The position numbers were made by a program, and so were the translations under genes. DNA of 64,000 nt, taken from positions 620,001 through 684,000 of the forward strand of contig NZ_SLWA01000003.1 of NCBI RefSeq assembly GCF_004345565.1, written 5' to 3'. The notes under the pieces were generated by a model that saw nothing but the letters and a program-made list of their open reading frames with translations, was not told the DNA's origin and did not search any database. Each line of letters begins with the position of its first letter. Position 1 is the first letter of the stretch. The stretch is from Flavobacterium circumlabens (GTDB lineage: Bacteria; Bacteroidota; Bacteroidia; Flavobacteriales; Flavobacteriaceae). Positions 18,059 through 26,425 of the stretch are shown in pieces.

Positions 18059-19128
18059 TTTTTTTTTTCTCCATCAAAGTTGATAGAGGCCAATTGCATC
18101 AGACATAATTCGACTAAAAGACGCTGGTTCTGACTCAATTTGTATTTTAAATCACAGTCATTTGCAATTTCAATTCCTTTCAATAAAAAATCCTGAGAGC
18201 ATTTCTGCGCTTGTACACCATACATTTGCTGTGCCTGCTCACCCACTTCAAGCAAAGCGATGGTAGCAGGAGTTTTGCTTACCAGTAAATCTCTGAAATG
18301 TGAAGCCAGTCCGGCAATAAAATGATGTCCGTCAAAACCTTTTGCAAGAATCTCATTGTAAGCCAGTAATAGATCCGGGATTTTATTTTCTAAAAGTAAA
18401 TCGGTAATGTTAATGTAAGTTTCGTAATCTAAGACGTTTAGATTCTCTGTTACAGCCTGACGTGTTAAGTTGGTTCCGCAAAAAGAAACGACACGGTCAA
18501 AAATAGATAGCGCATCACGCATGGCACCATCTGCTTTTTGAGCAATAATGTGCAAGGCATCGTCTTCAAAATTAATTCCCTGGCTTTTTGCAACCTCTGC
18601 CAAATGTTCTTTAGCATCTTTTACCGTAATTCTTTTGAAATCAAAAATCTGGCAACGGGATAAGATCGTTGGAATAATCTTGTGTTTCTCTGTGGTGGCT
18701 AAGATAAAAATAGCGTGTTTTGGCGGTTCTTCCAATGTTTTCAGAAAAGCATTAAAAGCTGCCGAAGACAACATATGAACCTCGTCAATAATATAGACTT
18801 TATATTGCCCGGTTTGTGGCGGGATTCGAACCTGATCGATCAGGCTTCGAATGTCATCAACCGAGTTGTTGGAAGCGGCATCTAACTCAAAAACATTAAA
18901 AGCAAAATCCTCATTAGGATCATCATATCCGGGCTGATTTATTTTTCGAGCCAGAATACGGGCGCAGGTGGTTTTTCCAACTCCACGCGGTCCTGTGAAC
19001 AAAAGGGCAGAAGCCAGGTGATTGCTGTCAATGGCATTCAACAAAGTGTTGGTAATAGCTTTCTGGCCTACAACATCCTTAAAGGTCTGTGGGCGATACT
19101 TACGGGCCGATACTACAAATTGTTCCAT
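18043..19128 (-). CDS. dnaX: DNA polymerase III gamma/tau, gamma-length product
   Basis: 361 residues in the zero frame: the AAA+ clamp-loader motor. Walker A is GPRGVGKT (46-53), Walker B is IIDEVH (113-118), the sensor region is ATTEKHKIIPTILSRCQIF, and the collar domain follows. It loads the beta clamp. The four-Cys zinc module normally between Walker A and B is absent: residues 56-80 contain no Cys. The frame ends eight codons after GAA AAA AAA AAG, directly before the stop, giving a gamma-like protein. The TTG-N20-TATATTTG promoter lies upstream. Confidence 0.95.
   Translation of the reverse strand: MEQFVVSARKYRPQTFKDVVGQKAITNTLLNAIDSNHLASALLFTGPRGVGKTTCARILARKINQPGYDDPNEDFAFNVFELDAASNNSVDDIRSLIDQVRIPPQTGQYKVYIIDEVHMLSSAAFNAFLKTLEEPPKHAIFILATTEKHKIIPTILSRCQIFDFKRITVKDAKEHLAEVAKSQGINFEDDALHIIAQKADGAMRDALSIFDRVVSFCGTNLTRQAVTENLNVLDYETYINITDLLLENKIPDLLLAYNEILAKGFDGHHFIAGLASHFRDLLVSKTPATIALLEVGEQAQQMYGVQAQKCSQDFLLKGIEIANDCDLKYKLSQNQRLLVELCLMQLASINFDGEKKKLSNS
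18059..18068 (-). promoter_or_regulatory. A10 slippery run inside dnaX
   Basis: On the mRNA strand ten A follow G, read as GAA AAA AAA AAG in the zero frame, so the E. coli dnaX heptamer A AAA AAG is contained. Slipping back one base, or adding one A to the transcript, joins the clamp-loader frame to the 233-codon tau tail. No strong downstream stem-loop was seen, so transcript slippage is the more likely mechanism. Confidence 0.65.
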
Positions 19129-19146
19129 AATCTTTTAATTCGATAG

Positions 19147-19178
19147 CAAATATAGGCTGAAAATTGCCAAATCACAAA
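19147..19178 (-). promoter_or_regulatory. dnaX promoter, TTTG-N20-TATATTTG
   Basis: On the minus strand a TTTG (19175-19178) is followed after 20 bases by TATATTTG (19147-19154), an exact Bacteroidota-type promoter, 18 nt before the dnaX start codon. Confidence 0.8.
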
Positions 19179-19411
19179 TCTGAAATTGATAAATATTGGA
19201 GTGTATTTTGAGTGTTTTGAATAGGAGAAACTAAGGTGCTGTTTTAGTTAAATTTAATTTTTTAAGAGGTGCTTTTTGTTTTTTTAATTTATAATAACGA
19301 TTCATTATTTTGTTATGAAAAATGTATTATTTTAGCAAGTAGCAACACCTGAAAAATTACGTAAATCGTTCAAAAATTGATGATTGGTGCATTTCTTAAA
19401 CTCAACTTTTC

Positions 19412-19861
19412 ATGAAAAAATATCTGTTACTAATTGCAATTGCATTTTGTTCTTTTCAGATGCAGGCTCAAACGGCTCAGGATACACTTGATATCAAACG
19501 TGTTGCCCTTGCTTATATTGAAGCACAGCACAATCCTAATCCTAAATTGATGGAAAGTGCTTTGCATCCGAGATTGGTCAAAAGATCCGTTTTTAGAAAT
19601 AAGGAAACTCAAAAAGATTATGTATCTGAATATTTCGCTGAAAACATGGTTATTCTGGCGGAGACTTATAACCTAAAAGGAGATAAGTTCCCGAAGAATC
19701 CACGAAAAGAAGTGAAGCTATTAGATGTTTCAGCGAGAACAGCGTCTGTAAAATTACTGGCCGATACCTGGATCGATTATATGCACATTGTAAAAACGAA
19801 TGGAGAATGGAAAATAATCAATGTACTTTGGCAATATAATGATGTATCACAACACGAATAG
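19412..19861 (+). CDS. Secreted NTF2-like protein (putative lumazine-binding family)
   Basis: 149 residues: signal peptide MKKYLLLIAIAFCSFQMQAQ, then a cone-shaped NTF2-like domain. The pattern is DIKRVALAYIEAQHNPNPKLMESALHPRLVKR ... SVKLLADTWIDYMHIVKTNGEWKIINVLW, as in the lumazine-binding-2 family. Members are mostly uncharacterised periplasmic proteins. It is a single gene with 77 nt before the next one. Confidence 0.8.
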   Translation: MKKYLLLIAIAFCSFQMQAQTAQDTLDIKRVALAYIEAQHNPNPKLMESALHPRLVKRSVFRNKETQKDYVSEYFAENMVILAETYNLKGDKFPKNPRKEVKLLDVSARTASVKLLADTWIDYMHIVKTNGEWKIINVLWQYNDVSQHE

Positions 19862-19938
19862 ATTTAGCATTTCTGTGTAAATAAATAGGTTTAAAATCTA
19901 TCTTCAAAAGTAGTTATTTTGATGATTAATATTGGTGT

Positions 19939-20388
19939 ATGAATGATAAACTAAAAATTATCGAATTCAGAGAAAGCGATTTGAATGCATTGCGTCAACT
20001 ATTTCTAAAAGTGCGTCAAAGTACTTTTATCTGGGCTGATGTGGCAACATTTGATTTGTTCGATTTCGATGTTCAGACAAAAGGAGAATATATCCTGACG
20101 GCTCTTTATGATGAAAAAGTAATTGGCTTTATATCGGTCTGGATGCGGGATAATTTTATTCACCATTTGTATATTGAGGAAGCATATCACAAACGCGGAA
20201 TTGGAAAAATGCTTTTAAAAGCTGTTATGGAGCAAACTAAATTTCCGGTACTGTTGAAATGCCTGGAGAGAAATACCGTTGCTGTAGCATTTTATAAAAA
20301 GATTGGATTTATAGAGAAAGGGCACGGCGATAACGAAAACGGCCCTTATATTTTGTTTGAATTGAATCAGAAAATAGCATCAGATTAA
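19939..20388 (+). CDS. GNAT-family N-acetyltransferase
   Basis: 149 residues with the GNAT core. The acetyl-CoA loop is YIEEAYHKRGIGKMLLKAVM (motif A, R/QxxGxG/A as KRGIGK), then LKCLERNTVAVAFYKKIGFIEKG (motif B). Substrate unknown. It ends one base before the start of the next gene, so the two are co-translated. Confidence 0.88.
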   Translation: MNDKLKIIEFRESDLNALRQLFLKVRQSTFIWADVATFDLFDFDVQTKGEYILTALYDEKVIGFISVWMRDNFIHHLYIEEAYHKRGIGKMLLKAVMEQTKFPVLLKCLERNTVAVAFYKKIGFIEKGHGDNENGPYILFELNQKIASD

Positions 20389-20389
20389 A

Positions 20390-21112
20390 ATGAAAATCAT
20401 AACCTGGAATTGTAATATGGCTTTCAGAAAAAAAGCCCGGTTTATTTTGGCCCATCAGCCGGATATTCTGATCGTTCCGGAATGTGAAAATATCGAAAAA
20501 CTCCAATTTCCTCCAGATGTTCCGTTGCCAGCAGCGGCACTTTGGTACGGTACCAATCAGCACAAAGGACTTGGTGTTTTTTCGTATAGCGATTACAGGT
20601 TTGAACTTATGGATTGTCATAATCCTGATTTTAAAAACGTACTGCCCATTGCCGTTACCCAAGGAAAAACAGATTTTACTCTCTTCGCGGTATGGGCCAA
20701 TAATCCTCAGGATAAAGACGGACAGTATGTAACTCAGGTCTGGAAAGCGATCCATTATTACGAAAAATTGCTTTCTGAAACGAAGACCATTTTAATCGGT
20801 GATTTTAACAGTAATACCATTTGGGATAAACCCAGAAGAGAAGGAAATCATTCTGCCGTAGTGCGTAAATTGGCAGAGAAAAAGATATATAGTGTCTATC
20901 ATAAATTTTTCAATCAGGAGCAGGGAAAAGAAATCCACCCAACTTTGTTTTTGTATCGCCATGAAAATAAACCGTATCATCTCGATTATTGTTTTGCTTC
21001 AAATGATTTTATTGAAGTTTTAGAAAACGTTGAAGTCGGCACTTACGAAGACTGGAAGATGCATAGTGATCACAAACCTTTAATTGTTACTTTTGGGAAT
21101 GTGATTTCTTAA
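20390..21112 (+). CDS. Endonuclease/exonuclease/phosphatase-family protein
   Basis: 240 residues with the EEP fold: MKIITWNCNMAFRKKARFIL at the start, DILIVPECENIEKL with the metal-binding Glu, LIGDFNSNTIWD, and the C-terminal HSDHKPLIVTF catalytic His. No signal peptide, so cytoplasmic. It may be a DNA repair nuclease or a small phosphodiesterase. It follows the GNAT gene with a one-base gap. Confidence 0.86.
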   Translation: MKIITWNCNMAFRKKARFILAHQPDILIVPECENIEKLQFPPDVPLPAAALWYGTNQHKGLGVFSYSDYRFELMDCHNPDFKNVLPIAVTQGKTDFTLFAVWANNPQDKDGQYVTQVWKAIHYYEKLLSETKTILIGDFNSNTIWDKPRREGNHSAVVRKLAEKKIYSVYHKFFNQEQGKEIHPTLFLYRHENKPYHLDYCFASNDFIEVLENVEVGTYEDWKMHSDHKPLIVTFGNVIS

Positions 21113-21139
21113 ACAGCAATAATTTAAAAATAAGTACAA

Positions 21140-21232
21140 ATGCTTAAAAAATTCCTTGTCACGACACTTATCCTATTGGGAATATTTGCATTTTTTTTAG
21201 CAGGTGTTATTTTCTTCATTTATAAATATTAA
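21140..21232 (+). CDS. 30-aa single-pass membrane peptide
   Basis: A short frame of 30 codons (MLKKFLVTTLILLGIFAFFL...FIYKY): two basic residues, one hydrophobic helix, then a short polar end. It lies 27 nt after the previous gene, on the same strand and before two envelope-type genes. Composition is clearly that of a membrane peptide, but at this length it could be chance. Confidence 0.5.
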   Translation: MLKKFLVTTLILLGIFAFFLAGVIFFIYKY

Positions 21233-21335
21233 TTTTTTCCATACTGGGAAAAATATAAAAACGATAAGATCATCTTGTAAAATTTTAGATCTCAATTCAT
21301 TTAATTTTAGATATTTAATTTAAAGAAATATCATT

Positions 21336-21815
21336 ATGAAAATGAAATCAATTTTATTGGGAATGTGTCTGGCATTTTCTTTAGTGGCGTGTGGTCCTAA
21401 AGATGCAGACATTCAAAAAGACATAGATGCAAAATTACGAGATATGCCCGGAGTCCGCGTTGCTGTACAAGATGGTGTTGCAACAATTTCAGGAATTTGC
21501 AAAGATGATCCTTTCAAACAAAATGTAGAAAGTACCGTAAAAGGAATTAAAGGAGTAAAATCGGTAGTGAACAACTGTGATGTTCCGGCGCCGGATGCGG
21601 CACCTGATCCAGCGGCTGTTGTGATCAATTCTGACACTACTTTAGATAAATCTGTAAATGAGGTCGTAAAAGCTTATAATGGGGTAAGTGCTACCGTTGC
21701 AGATGGTGTAGTAACACTTTCCGGAGAAATCAAAAGAAATGAATTACAGCCTTTAATGCAAAGTGTGCAGGAGTTGAAACCCAAAAAAGTGGAAAACAAA
21801 TTAACGATAAAATAA
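21336..21815 (+). CDS. Lipoprotein with two BON domains
   Basis: 159 residues: a lipoprotein signal MKMKSILLGMCLAFSLVAC, then two BON domains (about residues 26-85 and 98-159). Each has the motif ...GVxVxVxDGVxTxSG, seen as VRVAVQDGVATISG and VSATVADGVVTLSG, and ends with a VKSVVN-like strand. BON domains bind phospholipid and maintain the outer membrane, as in OsmY. It is 6 nt upstream of the LysM gene. Confidence 0.9.
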   Translation: MKMKSILLGMCLAFSLVACGPKDADIQKDIDAKLRDMPGVRVAVQDGVATISGICKDDPFKQNVESTVKGIKGVKSVVNNCDVPAPDAAPDPAAVVINSDTTLDKSVNEVVKAYNGVSATVADGVVTLSGEIKRNELQPLMQSVQELKPKKVENKLTIK

Positions 21816-21821
21816 AAAGTG

Positions 21822-22193
21822 ATGAGTTTACAAGATAAATACAGAGAAGTAACCAATCTGGCTTCTGACTTAGGAATAACAAATTTGCAGGTCAGAGAAC
21901 AAGATAATGTACTGTATATTGATGGTACAGCCAATGCTGCATCAGACAAAGACAAACTTTGGGATGCTTACAACAAAATAGATCCGGATTACAGATCGGC
22001 TGATGTCGTGATGAATATAGAAGTAATTGAAAAAGTTTCAAAAGAATATACAGTTGAGAACGGGGACTCACTTTCTAAAATTGGAAAAGCATACGGAGTT
22101 TCCTGGCAGGATATATACGAAGCCAATAAAGACATCATCAAAAATCCGGACCTGATTCAGGTGGGTTGGAAACTGAAAATACCAACAGTATAA
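21822..22193 (+). CDS. BON-LysM protein, Kbp/YgaU-like
   Basis: 123 residues from the ATG at 21822 (a GTG one codon earlier is rejected). There is no signal peptide. Residues 1-70 resemble a BON-like domain (LYIDGTANAASDKDKLWDAYNK), and residues 73-122 are a LysM domain (KEYTVENGDSLSKIGKAYGVSWQDIYEANKDIIKNPDLIQVGWKLKIP). The architecture is that of E. coli Kbp (YgaU), a cytoplasmic potassium-binding protein. It forms a pair with the BON lipoprotein and ends in a terminator. Confidence 0.88.
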   Translation: MSLQDKYREVTNLASDLGITNLQVREQDNVLYIDGTANAASDKDKLWDAYNKIDPDYRSADVVMNIEVIEKVSKEYTVENGDSLSKIGKAYGVSWQDIYEANKDIIKNPDLIQVGWKLKIPTV

Positions 22194-22205
22194 TTTTTAA
22201 TTTGT

Positions 22206-22232
22206 AAAGTCCGTCTTTTGATGGACTTTTTT
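22206..22232 (+). terminator. Terminator after the BON-LysM gene
   Basis: A 7-bp stem AAAGTCC/GGACTTT (22206-22212 and 22223-22229) with a 10-nt loop and a following T run, 12 nt past the stop. Confidence 0.8.
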
Positions 22233-22288
22233 AGTTTTTTACCGCAAAGGGCACAAAGATATTCGCAAGGGTTTTGCGTTTAATTTGT

Positions 22289-22358
22289 ATCATTTTGAGA
22301 AACGAAGAATCTCGCGACGTAAGTAACCAACGAAAATTCCTCGTTCCCCGAAATGATA
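22289..22358. repeat. Inverted repeat with ATCATTTTGAGAAACGAAGAA word
   Basis: The left arm from 22289 and the right arm ending at 22358, read in reverse, share ATCATTTnGnGnAACGAnGAA. It is an imperfect hairpin between convergent genes. A GCAAAG-type word cluster precedes it at 22240-22280. Confidence 0.55.
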
Positions 22359-22410
22359 ATCCTGAATTTATTTTTGGAATTTGGAATTTTAAAAATTTGG
22401 AATTTAAAAT

Positions 22411-22704
22411 TCACCTTCCCTTTATACTCAAATCCAATAATATCTGTGCAGTTTCAGAATCTGAATCGGCCGAAAATCCCGAGACGTAAACTCCTTTTTT
22501 GCCTGAAATTGATTTTATTCCGTATACCACTGCCTCATCGCCCGGGTCTGATTCCCCTTCGTATCGATACACATGTACAATTTCAAATTTTTCAGGATTC
22601 TTTTTAATTGCGTCAGAGTTTAAATTAAAATCGCAGGTAAATCCTTTTTCATTCAATTGATCTAAAGCTTTTGAAACGGTTGCGTAATGATACATTCTAG
22701 TCAT
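22411..22704 (-). CDS. Conserved 97-aa protein, function unknown
   Basis: 97 residues, soluble, with the pattern [21 protein letters not shown] ... [24 protein letters not shown]. This family is widespread in Bacteroidota and, as I recall, is often labelled phosphoribosylpyrophosphate synthetase; no PRPP-synthase loop or PRPP motif is present, so that label is not supported here. The Met at 22695 is an alternative start. It ends about 40 nt from the repeat at 22289. Confidence 0.78.
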   Translation of the reverse strand: MTRMYHYATVSKALDQLNEKGFTCDFNLNSDAIKKNPEKFEIVHVYRYEGESDPGDEAVVYGIKSISGKKGVYVSGFSADSDSETAQILLDLSIKGR

Positions 22705-22819
22705 AATAATCGTATTTTAAAATTATGGATTTTAAAGATAACTATTTTAAAATTAAATTGTTATGAAAACGGAGCGAAAATCTAAAATTTAAAATCATTA
22801 TTCTTAGTATATAAATCGT

Positions 22820-22827
22820 TACTTTTG
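22820..22827 (+). promoter_or_regulatory. -7 promoter element TACTTTTG of rnpB
   Basis: An exact TAnnTTTG match a few bases before the 5' end of the RNase P RNA, the expected position. No clear -33 element. Confidence 0.6.
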
Positions 22828-22829
22828 CC

Positions 22830-23140
22830 GCGCAGACCGCCTTATCGTCGTTCGCTTCGGCGGAGGGAGGAAAGTCCGGACACCACAGAGAAGCATAGCG
22901 GGTAACACCCGTCGGTCTTAGTAATAAGGCAAGGACAAGTGCAACAGAAAGTATGTACAGGTAATGCTGTAGTGAAACCAGGTAAACTCTATGCGGTGAA
23001 ATACCAAGTATATCAGCATTTAAGGGCTTCTCGTTCGTTGTTGAAGGGTAGGTAGCTCGAGCTTATGAGTAATTGTAAGCCTAGATAAATGATAAGGCTC
23101 TGATTTATCAGGGACAGAATCCGGCTTATAGGTCTGCATT
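22830..23140 (+). ncRNA. rnpB: RNase P RNA, class A
   Basis: The conserved core is intact: GAGGAAAGTCCGGAC near the 5' end, the ACAGAAA-type region (CAACAGAAAGTA), the GGTAAACTC and GGTGAAATACC segments, and the 3' ACAGAATCCGGCTTATAGG. The 5' GCAGACC pairs with the 3' GGTCTGC to close helix P1. This is the catalytic RNA that cuts tRNA 5' leaders. Ends were set from the P1 pairing, to within a few bases. A T-rich tail follows. Confidence 0.96.
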
Positions 23141-23145
23141 TTTTA

Positions 23146-23153
23146 TATATTTG
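23146..23153 (+). promoter_or_regulatory. -7 promoter element TATATTTG of the dctA-like gene
   Basis: An exact TAnnTTTG match 23 nt before the start codon, immediately after the rnpB T tail. Confidence 0.6.
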
Positions 23154-23175
23154 TGAATCCATCTAATTAATTTTC

Positions 23176-24426
23176 ATGAATATTACTACCCCCAAACTCC
23201 CGAATAAACCTAAAAAAAGTACTTTTTCAATAATTATAACCAATCTTACTTTTTGGGTTCTGATTGCCATTATTGCAGGTGTTCTGCTCGGTCATTTTTC
23301 TCCTGAAAACGGTATGAAAATGGAAATCGTTGGCAAGACCTTTGTCGACATTATCAAGCTTTTTATTGGTCCTATTATCTTTCTTACAATCGTTCTGGGA
23401 ATTTCCGGAATGGGAAACCTCAAAAAAGTAGGCCGTATTGGTGTAAAAGCCCTTGGGTATTTTGAAATTGTTTCGACCATTGCTTTGTCAATTGGTGTTA
23501 CGATTGCTTATGTTTTCAAACCCGGTAAAATCGATAAGACTGGATTGGCGCTGCAAGACGCCAGTCAGTATACCAATCATGCTGCGGAAAACTTTTCCTG
23601 GCTGAAATTCTTTCTTTCTAATTTTACGCTTCAGGTTTTACTGGCAGCAATTGTCTGTGGTATTGCATTGAATTTTTATCAGAAAAGAGAACAAACTATT
23701 TTGGTTTTGGAGCGCTTCTCAAAAGTAGTTTTTAAAGGTTTGAAATATGTAATGTATCTCGCTCCGCTTGGTGCTTTTGGCGGAATGGCATATACCATTG
23801 GTAAGTTTGGCCTGCAGACTTTGATTCCGCTTGGTAAGCTGATGCTTTGCGTTTACCTGACGATGATTTTGTTTGTGTTTTTAATTTTGGGAAGTATCCT
23901 GAAATATTATAAAATAAGTATTGTTTCAATTTTAAAATATATAAAAGAAGAGCTTTTATTGGTTCTCGGAACTTCCTCTTCCGAAGCTGCTTTACCCAGT
24001 ATAATGGTGAAACTGGAGCGAATGGGCTGCAGTAAATCGGTTGTGGGATTGGTGATTCCGACCGGATATTCTTTTAATCTTGACGGAACCTCGATTTACT
24101 TATCAATGTCGGTGATTTTTTTGGCGCAGTTGTATGACGTTCATCTGAGTTTCTTTGAAATTCTGAGCGTTATTGGTATTTTGATGATTACCTCAAAAGG
24201 TGCCGCCGGTGTGACCGGAAGCGGTTTTATTGTCCTGGCGTCGACGTTGACAGCAATCCATAAAATTCCGGTTGAAGGATTGGCTTTTTTATTAGGCGTA
24301 GATAAATTTATGAGTGAAGCCCGAGCCATAACCAACCTAATCGGGAATACAGTAGCGACAATTGTGATTTCTAAAAGTGAACATGATTTTACGGAGCTGA
24401 ATCTGGAATCTGTTACAGAAGAGTAG
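23176..24426 (+). CDS. dctA: Dicarboxylate/glutamate:cation symporter, DctA-like
   Basis: 416 residues, close to E. coli DctA (428). It has the DAACS-family signatures: the serine-rich hairpin GTSSSEAALPSIMVKLERMGC, the substrate and ion motif VIPTGYSFNLDGTSIYLSM, and a late TSKGAAGVTGSGFIVLAS hairpin. The first is closest to C4-dicarboxylate carriers, but glutamate or aspartate is possible. It imports substrate with protons or sodium at the inner membrane. It stands alone, just downstream of rnpB. Confidence 0.88.
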   Translation: MNITTPKLPNKPKKSTFSIIITNLTFWVLIAIIAGVLLGHFSPENGMKMEIVGKTFVDIIKLFIGPIIFLTIVLGISGMGNLKKVGRIGVKALGYFEIVSTIALSIGVTIAYVFKPGKIDKTGLALQDASQYTNHAAENFSWLKFFLSNFTLQVLLAAIVCGIALNFYQKREQTILVLERFSKVVFKGLKYVMYLAPLGAFGGMAYTIGKFGLQTLIPLGKLMLCVYLTMILFVFLILGSILKYYKISIVSILKYIKEELLLVLGTSSSEAALPSIMVKLERMGCSKSVVGLVIPTGYSFNLDGTSIYLSMSVIFLAQLYDVHLSFFEILSVIGILMITSKGAAGVTGSGFIVLASTLTAIHKIPVEGLAFLLGVDKFMSEARAITNLIGNTVATIVISKSEHDFTELNLESVTEE

Positions 24427-24571
24427 CATCCCTTGCGAGTATGGGAAGCGGATTGCACGGATTCGCTAAAGCAAAAACGCGGATTTAAACAGATTTTTTT
24501 ATTTACATTGAAATGGAGGGTAATATTTAAAGTTGGCATTTAACTCAGACATTTTACATTTAACATTTAAC

Positions 24572-25510
24572 ATGAAAACAAGAATTGGAATATTAGGTTT
24601 AGGTGGGGTAGGCGGCTATTTTGGCGGAATTTTAGCGAAAGCGTATCAGGAATCTGAAGACATAGAAATTGTATTTATTGCTCGTGGCGAAACGTTAAAA
24701 GTAGTTTCAGAATCTGGATTGAAGATTATTACCAGGGATTCAGAAATAGTTGTTTTTCCGAAAGTAGTTTCAGACGATCCGGTGGTCATTGGCAAACTCG
24801 ATTACTTAATTTGTGCCACTAAAACCTATGATATTGAAGAAAGTCTTCTCGCATTAACTAAATGCATTACAAAAAACACAGTAATCCTTCCGTTATACAA
24901 TGGAGTTGATGCGACGGAACGTATCAGTACACTTTTTCCGGATAATGAAGTGCTGCAAGGCTGTGTCTATATTTTTTCGATGATTGAATCGCCTGGTGTG
25001 ATTCATAATGTAGGATCGTTGCAAAGATTATTTTTTGGTTCTGAAAGTGCTTCCGTTTACAAAATGAAAGCCTTGCAAAACATCCTTAAAAACGCAGCAA
25101 TCGATAGTCATCTGGTAGATAATATTGAAGATACGGTTTGGGAGAAATTTGTTTTTATATCCGTACTGGCTTCAGCAACATGTTATTTGAATTTTAATAT
25201 TGGAGAAATTTTAGAAAGCCGGACAGGCAGAAATATATATGTCTCCCTAATGAATGAAATTACAATGATTGCAGCCGTAAAGGGATTAAATCTTCCTGAG
25301 GACATTATTCTTCAAACGATTTTAAAACTCGAAAAAACACCACCTGAAACAACTTCATCGATGCATCGCGATTTGTTGTCCGGAAGAAATATAGAATTGG
25401 CTTCATTAACCGAATTTGTAGTTAATGAAGGCCAGAAATATGAAGTTGAAACCCCAACGTATCAATTGGTTTTAGATAAATTAGGAAACCCAAATAAATC
25501 AATAATCTAA
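24572..25510 (+). CDS. panE: 2-dehydropantoate 2-reductase (ketopantoate reductase family)
   Basis: 312 residues from the ATG at 24572. The longer frame adds a tail of ATTTAACATT repeats and is rejected. The NADPH Rossmann motif is GILGLGGVGGYFGGILA (GxGxxGG), and the C-terminal helical part has NIEDTVWEKFVFISVLA with the expected Lys. The final METxTYQLVLDKL helix matches. It reduces ketopantoate for coenzyme A synthesis, though paralogues with other substrates exist. It overlaps the convergent next gene by 4 nt. Confidence 0.88.
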   Translation: MKTRIGILGLGGVGGYFGGILAKAYQESEDIEIVFIARGETLKVVSESGLKIITRDSEIVVFPKVVSDDPVVIGKLDYLICATKTYDIEESLLALTKCITKNTVILPLYNGVDATERISTLFPDNEVLQGCVYIFSMIESPGVIHNVGSLQRLFFGSESASVYKMKALQNILKNAAIDSHLVDNIEDTVWEKFVFISVLASATCYLNFNIGEILESRTGRNIYVSLMNEITMIAAVKGLNLPEDIILQTILKLEKTPPETTSSMHRDLLSGRNIELASLTEFVVNEGQKYEVETPTYQLVLDKLGNPNKSII

Positions 25511-25701
25511 GATTCGTCTTTTGTCCCGCGAACCAAGCTGATTCCTGACATAAAAAAGACGATCCCAAGTATTCCGTAAATAATTAGGGATTTTATATCT
25601 CTGGTTTCGCCAGAAGTGCCTGCGAAAATAACTGCTGTGTAAATTAGTCCGATAATACCCAGGACTGTAAGTAATCCTCCAAATAATCTTTTTAGATTCA
25701 T
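25507..25701 (-). CDS. 64-aa membrane protein with two helices
   Basis: 64 residues: MNLKRLFGGLLTVLGIIGLIYTAVIFAG forms helix one, and SLIIYGILGIVFFMSGISLV helix two, with a charged tail. The pattern is typical of small flavobacterial inner-membrane proteins with no assigned role. It converges on panE, sharing four bases at the stops. Confidence 0.75.
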   Translation of the reverse strand: MNLKRLFGGLLTVLGIIGLIYTAVIFAGTSGETRDIKSLIIYGILGIVFFMSGISLVRGTKDES

Positions 25702-25845
25702 GATTTGTGTTTTTAAATGTTAACAGCAAATGTATTTGAATTAATAATCAAATAGTTATACAATTATGGGTATGGATTATAAGATTTACAGCTGAATATG
25801 TAAGAAAATAATCTGTTTTTTTATAGCATGGCATTGTTTTAAGAC

Positions 25846-25853
25846 TATATTTG
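25846..25853 (+). promoter_or_regulatory. -7 promoter element TATATTTG
   Basis: An exact TAnnTTTG match 21 nt before the first of two outer-membrane protein genes. Confidence 0.6.
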
Positions 25854-25873
25854 CGCCATCAACTTGAAAAAAA

Positions 25874-26422
25874 ATGAGAAAAAACTACCTGTTTTTATTT
25901 TTATCGCTTCTTTTAACGAATACTCTTTTGGCACAGGAAGAGGCTCCGGCTACTGTCGTAAAAAATCAATTTAAGATTAACATGTTATATCCCGGCTTTG
26001 TTTACGAGCACGGTTTTTCAGATAAAAACACGCTTTATTCCGAAGTTAATCTTGGTTTGGGATATCGTTATAACAGTTATTATGACGAATCAACGGTGTA
26101 TTTTTTTCCTTCTATCAATGAGCAGTTTCGTCATTACTATAATTTTGCAAAGAGAGCTGCTAAAGGAAAAAGAACAGCTCATAACTCCGCTAATTTTGTT
26201 GCTTTATCTGCTTACTATAATTTTAAATCTATCGCTACCAATGAAAAATATGGAGAATATTCCCCGTCTTTCACTATAGCTCCACTTTGGGGATTTCAGC
26301 GCACGTATAAAAGAAAATTTAATTTAGAAGTACATCTGGGAGCTGGGATTAATGTAGATAAATTCGATACTGAATTTACTCCTATCGGTAATCTTACTTT
26401 AGGTTGGGTAATTGGAAAATAA
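25874..26422 (+). CDS. Outer-membrane beta-barrel-like protein
   Basis: 182 residues: signal peptide MRKNYLFLFLSLLLTNTLLAQ, then alternating amphipathic strands rich in Tyr and Phe (TLYSEVNLGLGYRYNSYYDES, FVALSAYYNFKSI, NLEVHLGAGINVD). It ends in NLTLGWVIGK, consistent with a small barrel. No known domain recognised. It is the first gene of a two-gene unit with another barrel-like protein 3 nt later. Confidence 0.78.
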   Translation: MRKNYLFLFLSLLLTNTLLAQEEAPATVVKNQFKINMLYPGFVYEHGFSDKNTLYSEVNLGLGYRYNSYYDESTVYFFPSINEQFRHYYNFAKRAAKGKRTAHNSANFVALSAYYNFKSIATNEKYGEYSPSFTIAPLWGFQRTYKRKFNLEVHLGAGINVDKFDTEFTPIGNLTLGWVIGK

Positions 26423-26425
26423 GCT

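Noticed and set aside
20309..20755. Minus-strand 148-aa frame over the GNAT and EEP genes
   Set aside because: It spans two well-supported genes in the opposite direction and has no recognisable domain.
22240..22410. CRISPR-like or integron-like array near 22.3 kb
   Set aside because: The inverted words are single hairpins without regular spacers or an integrase, so they belong to the general intergenic repeats.
24141..24539. Minus-strand 132-aa frame over the end of dctA
   Set aside because: Antisense to the conserved C-terminal symporter motifs and the repeat-rich gap; no domain seen.
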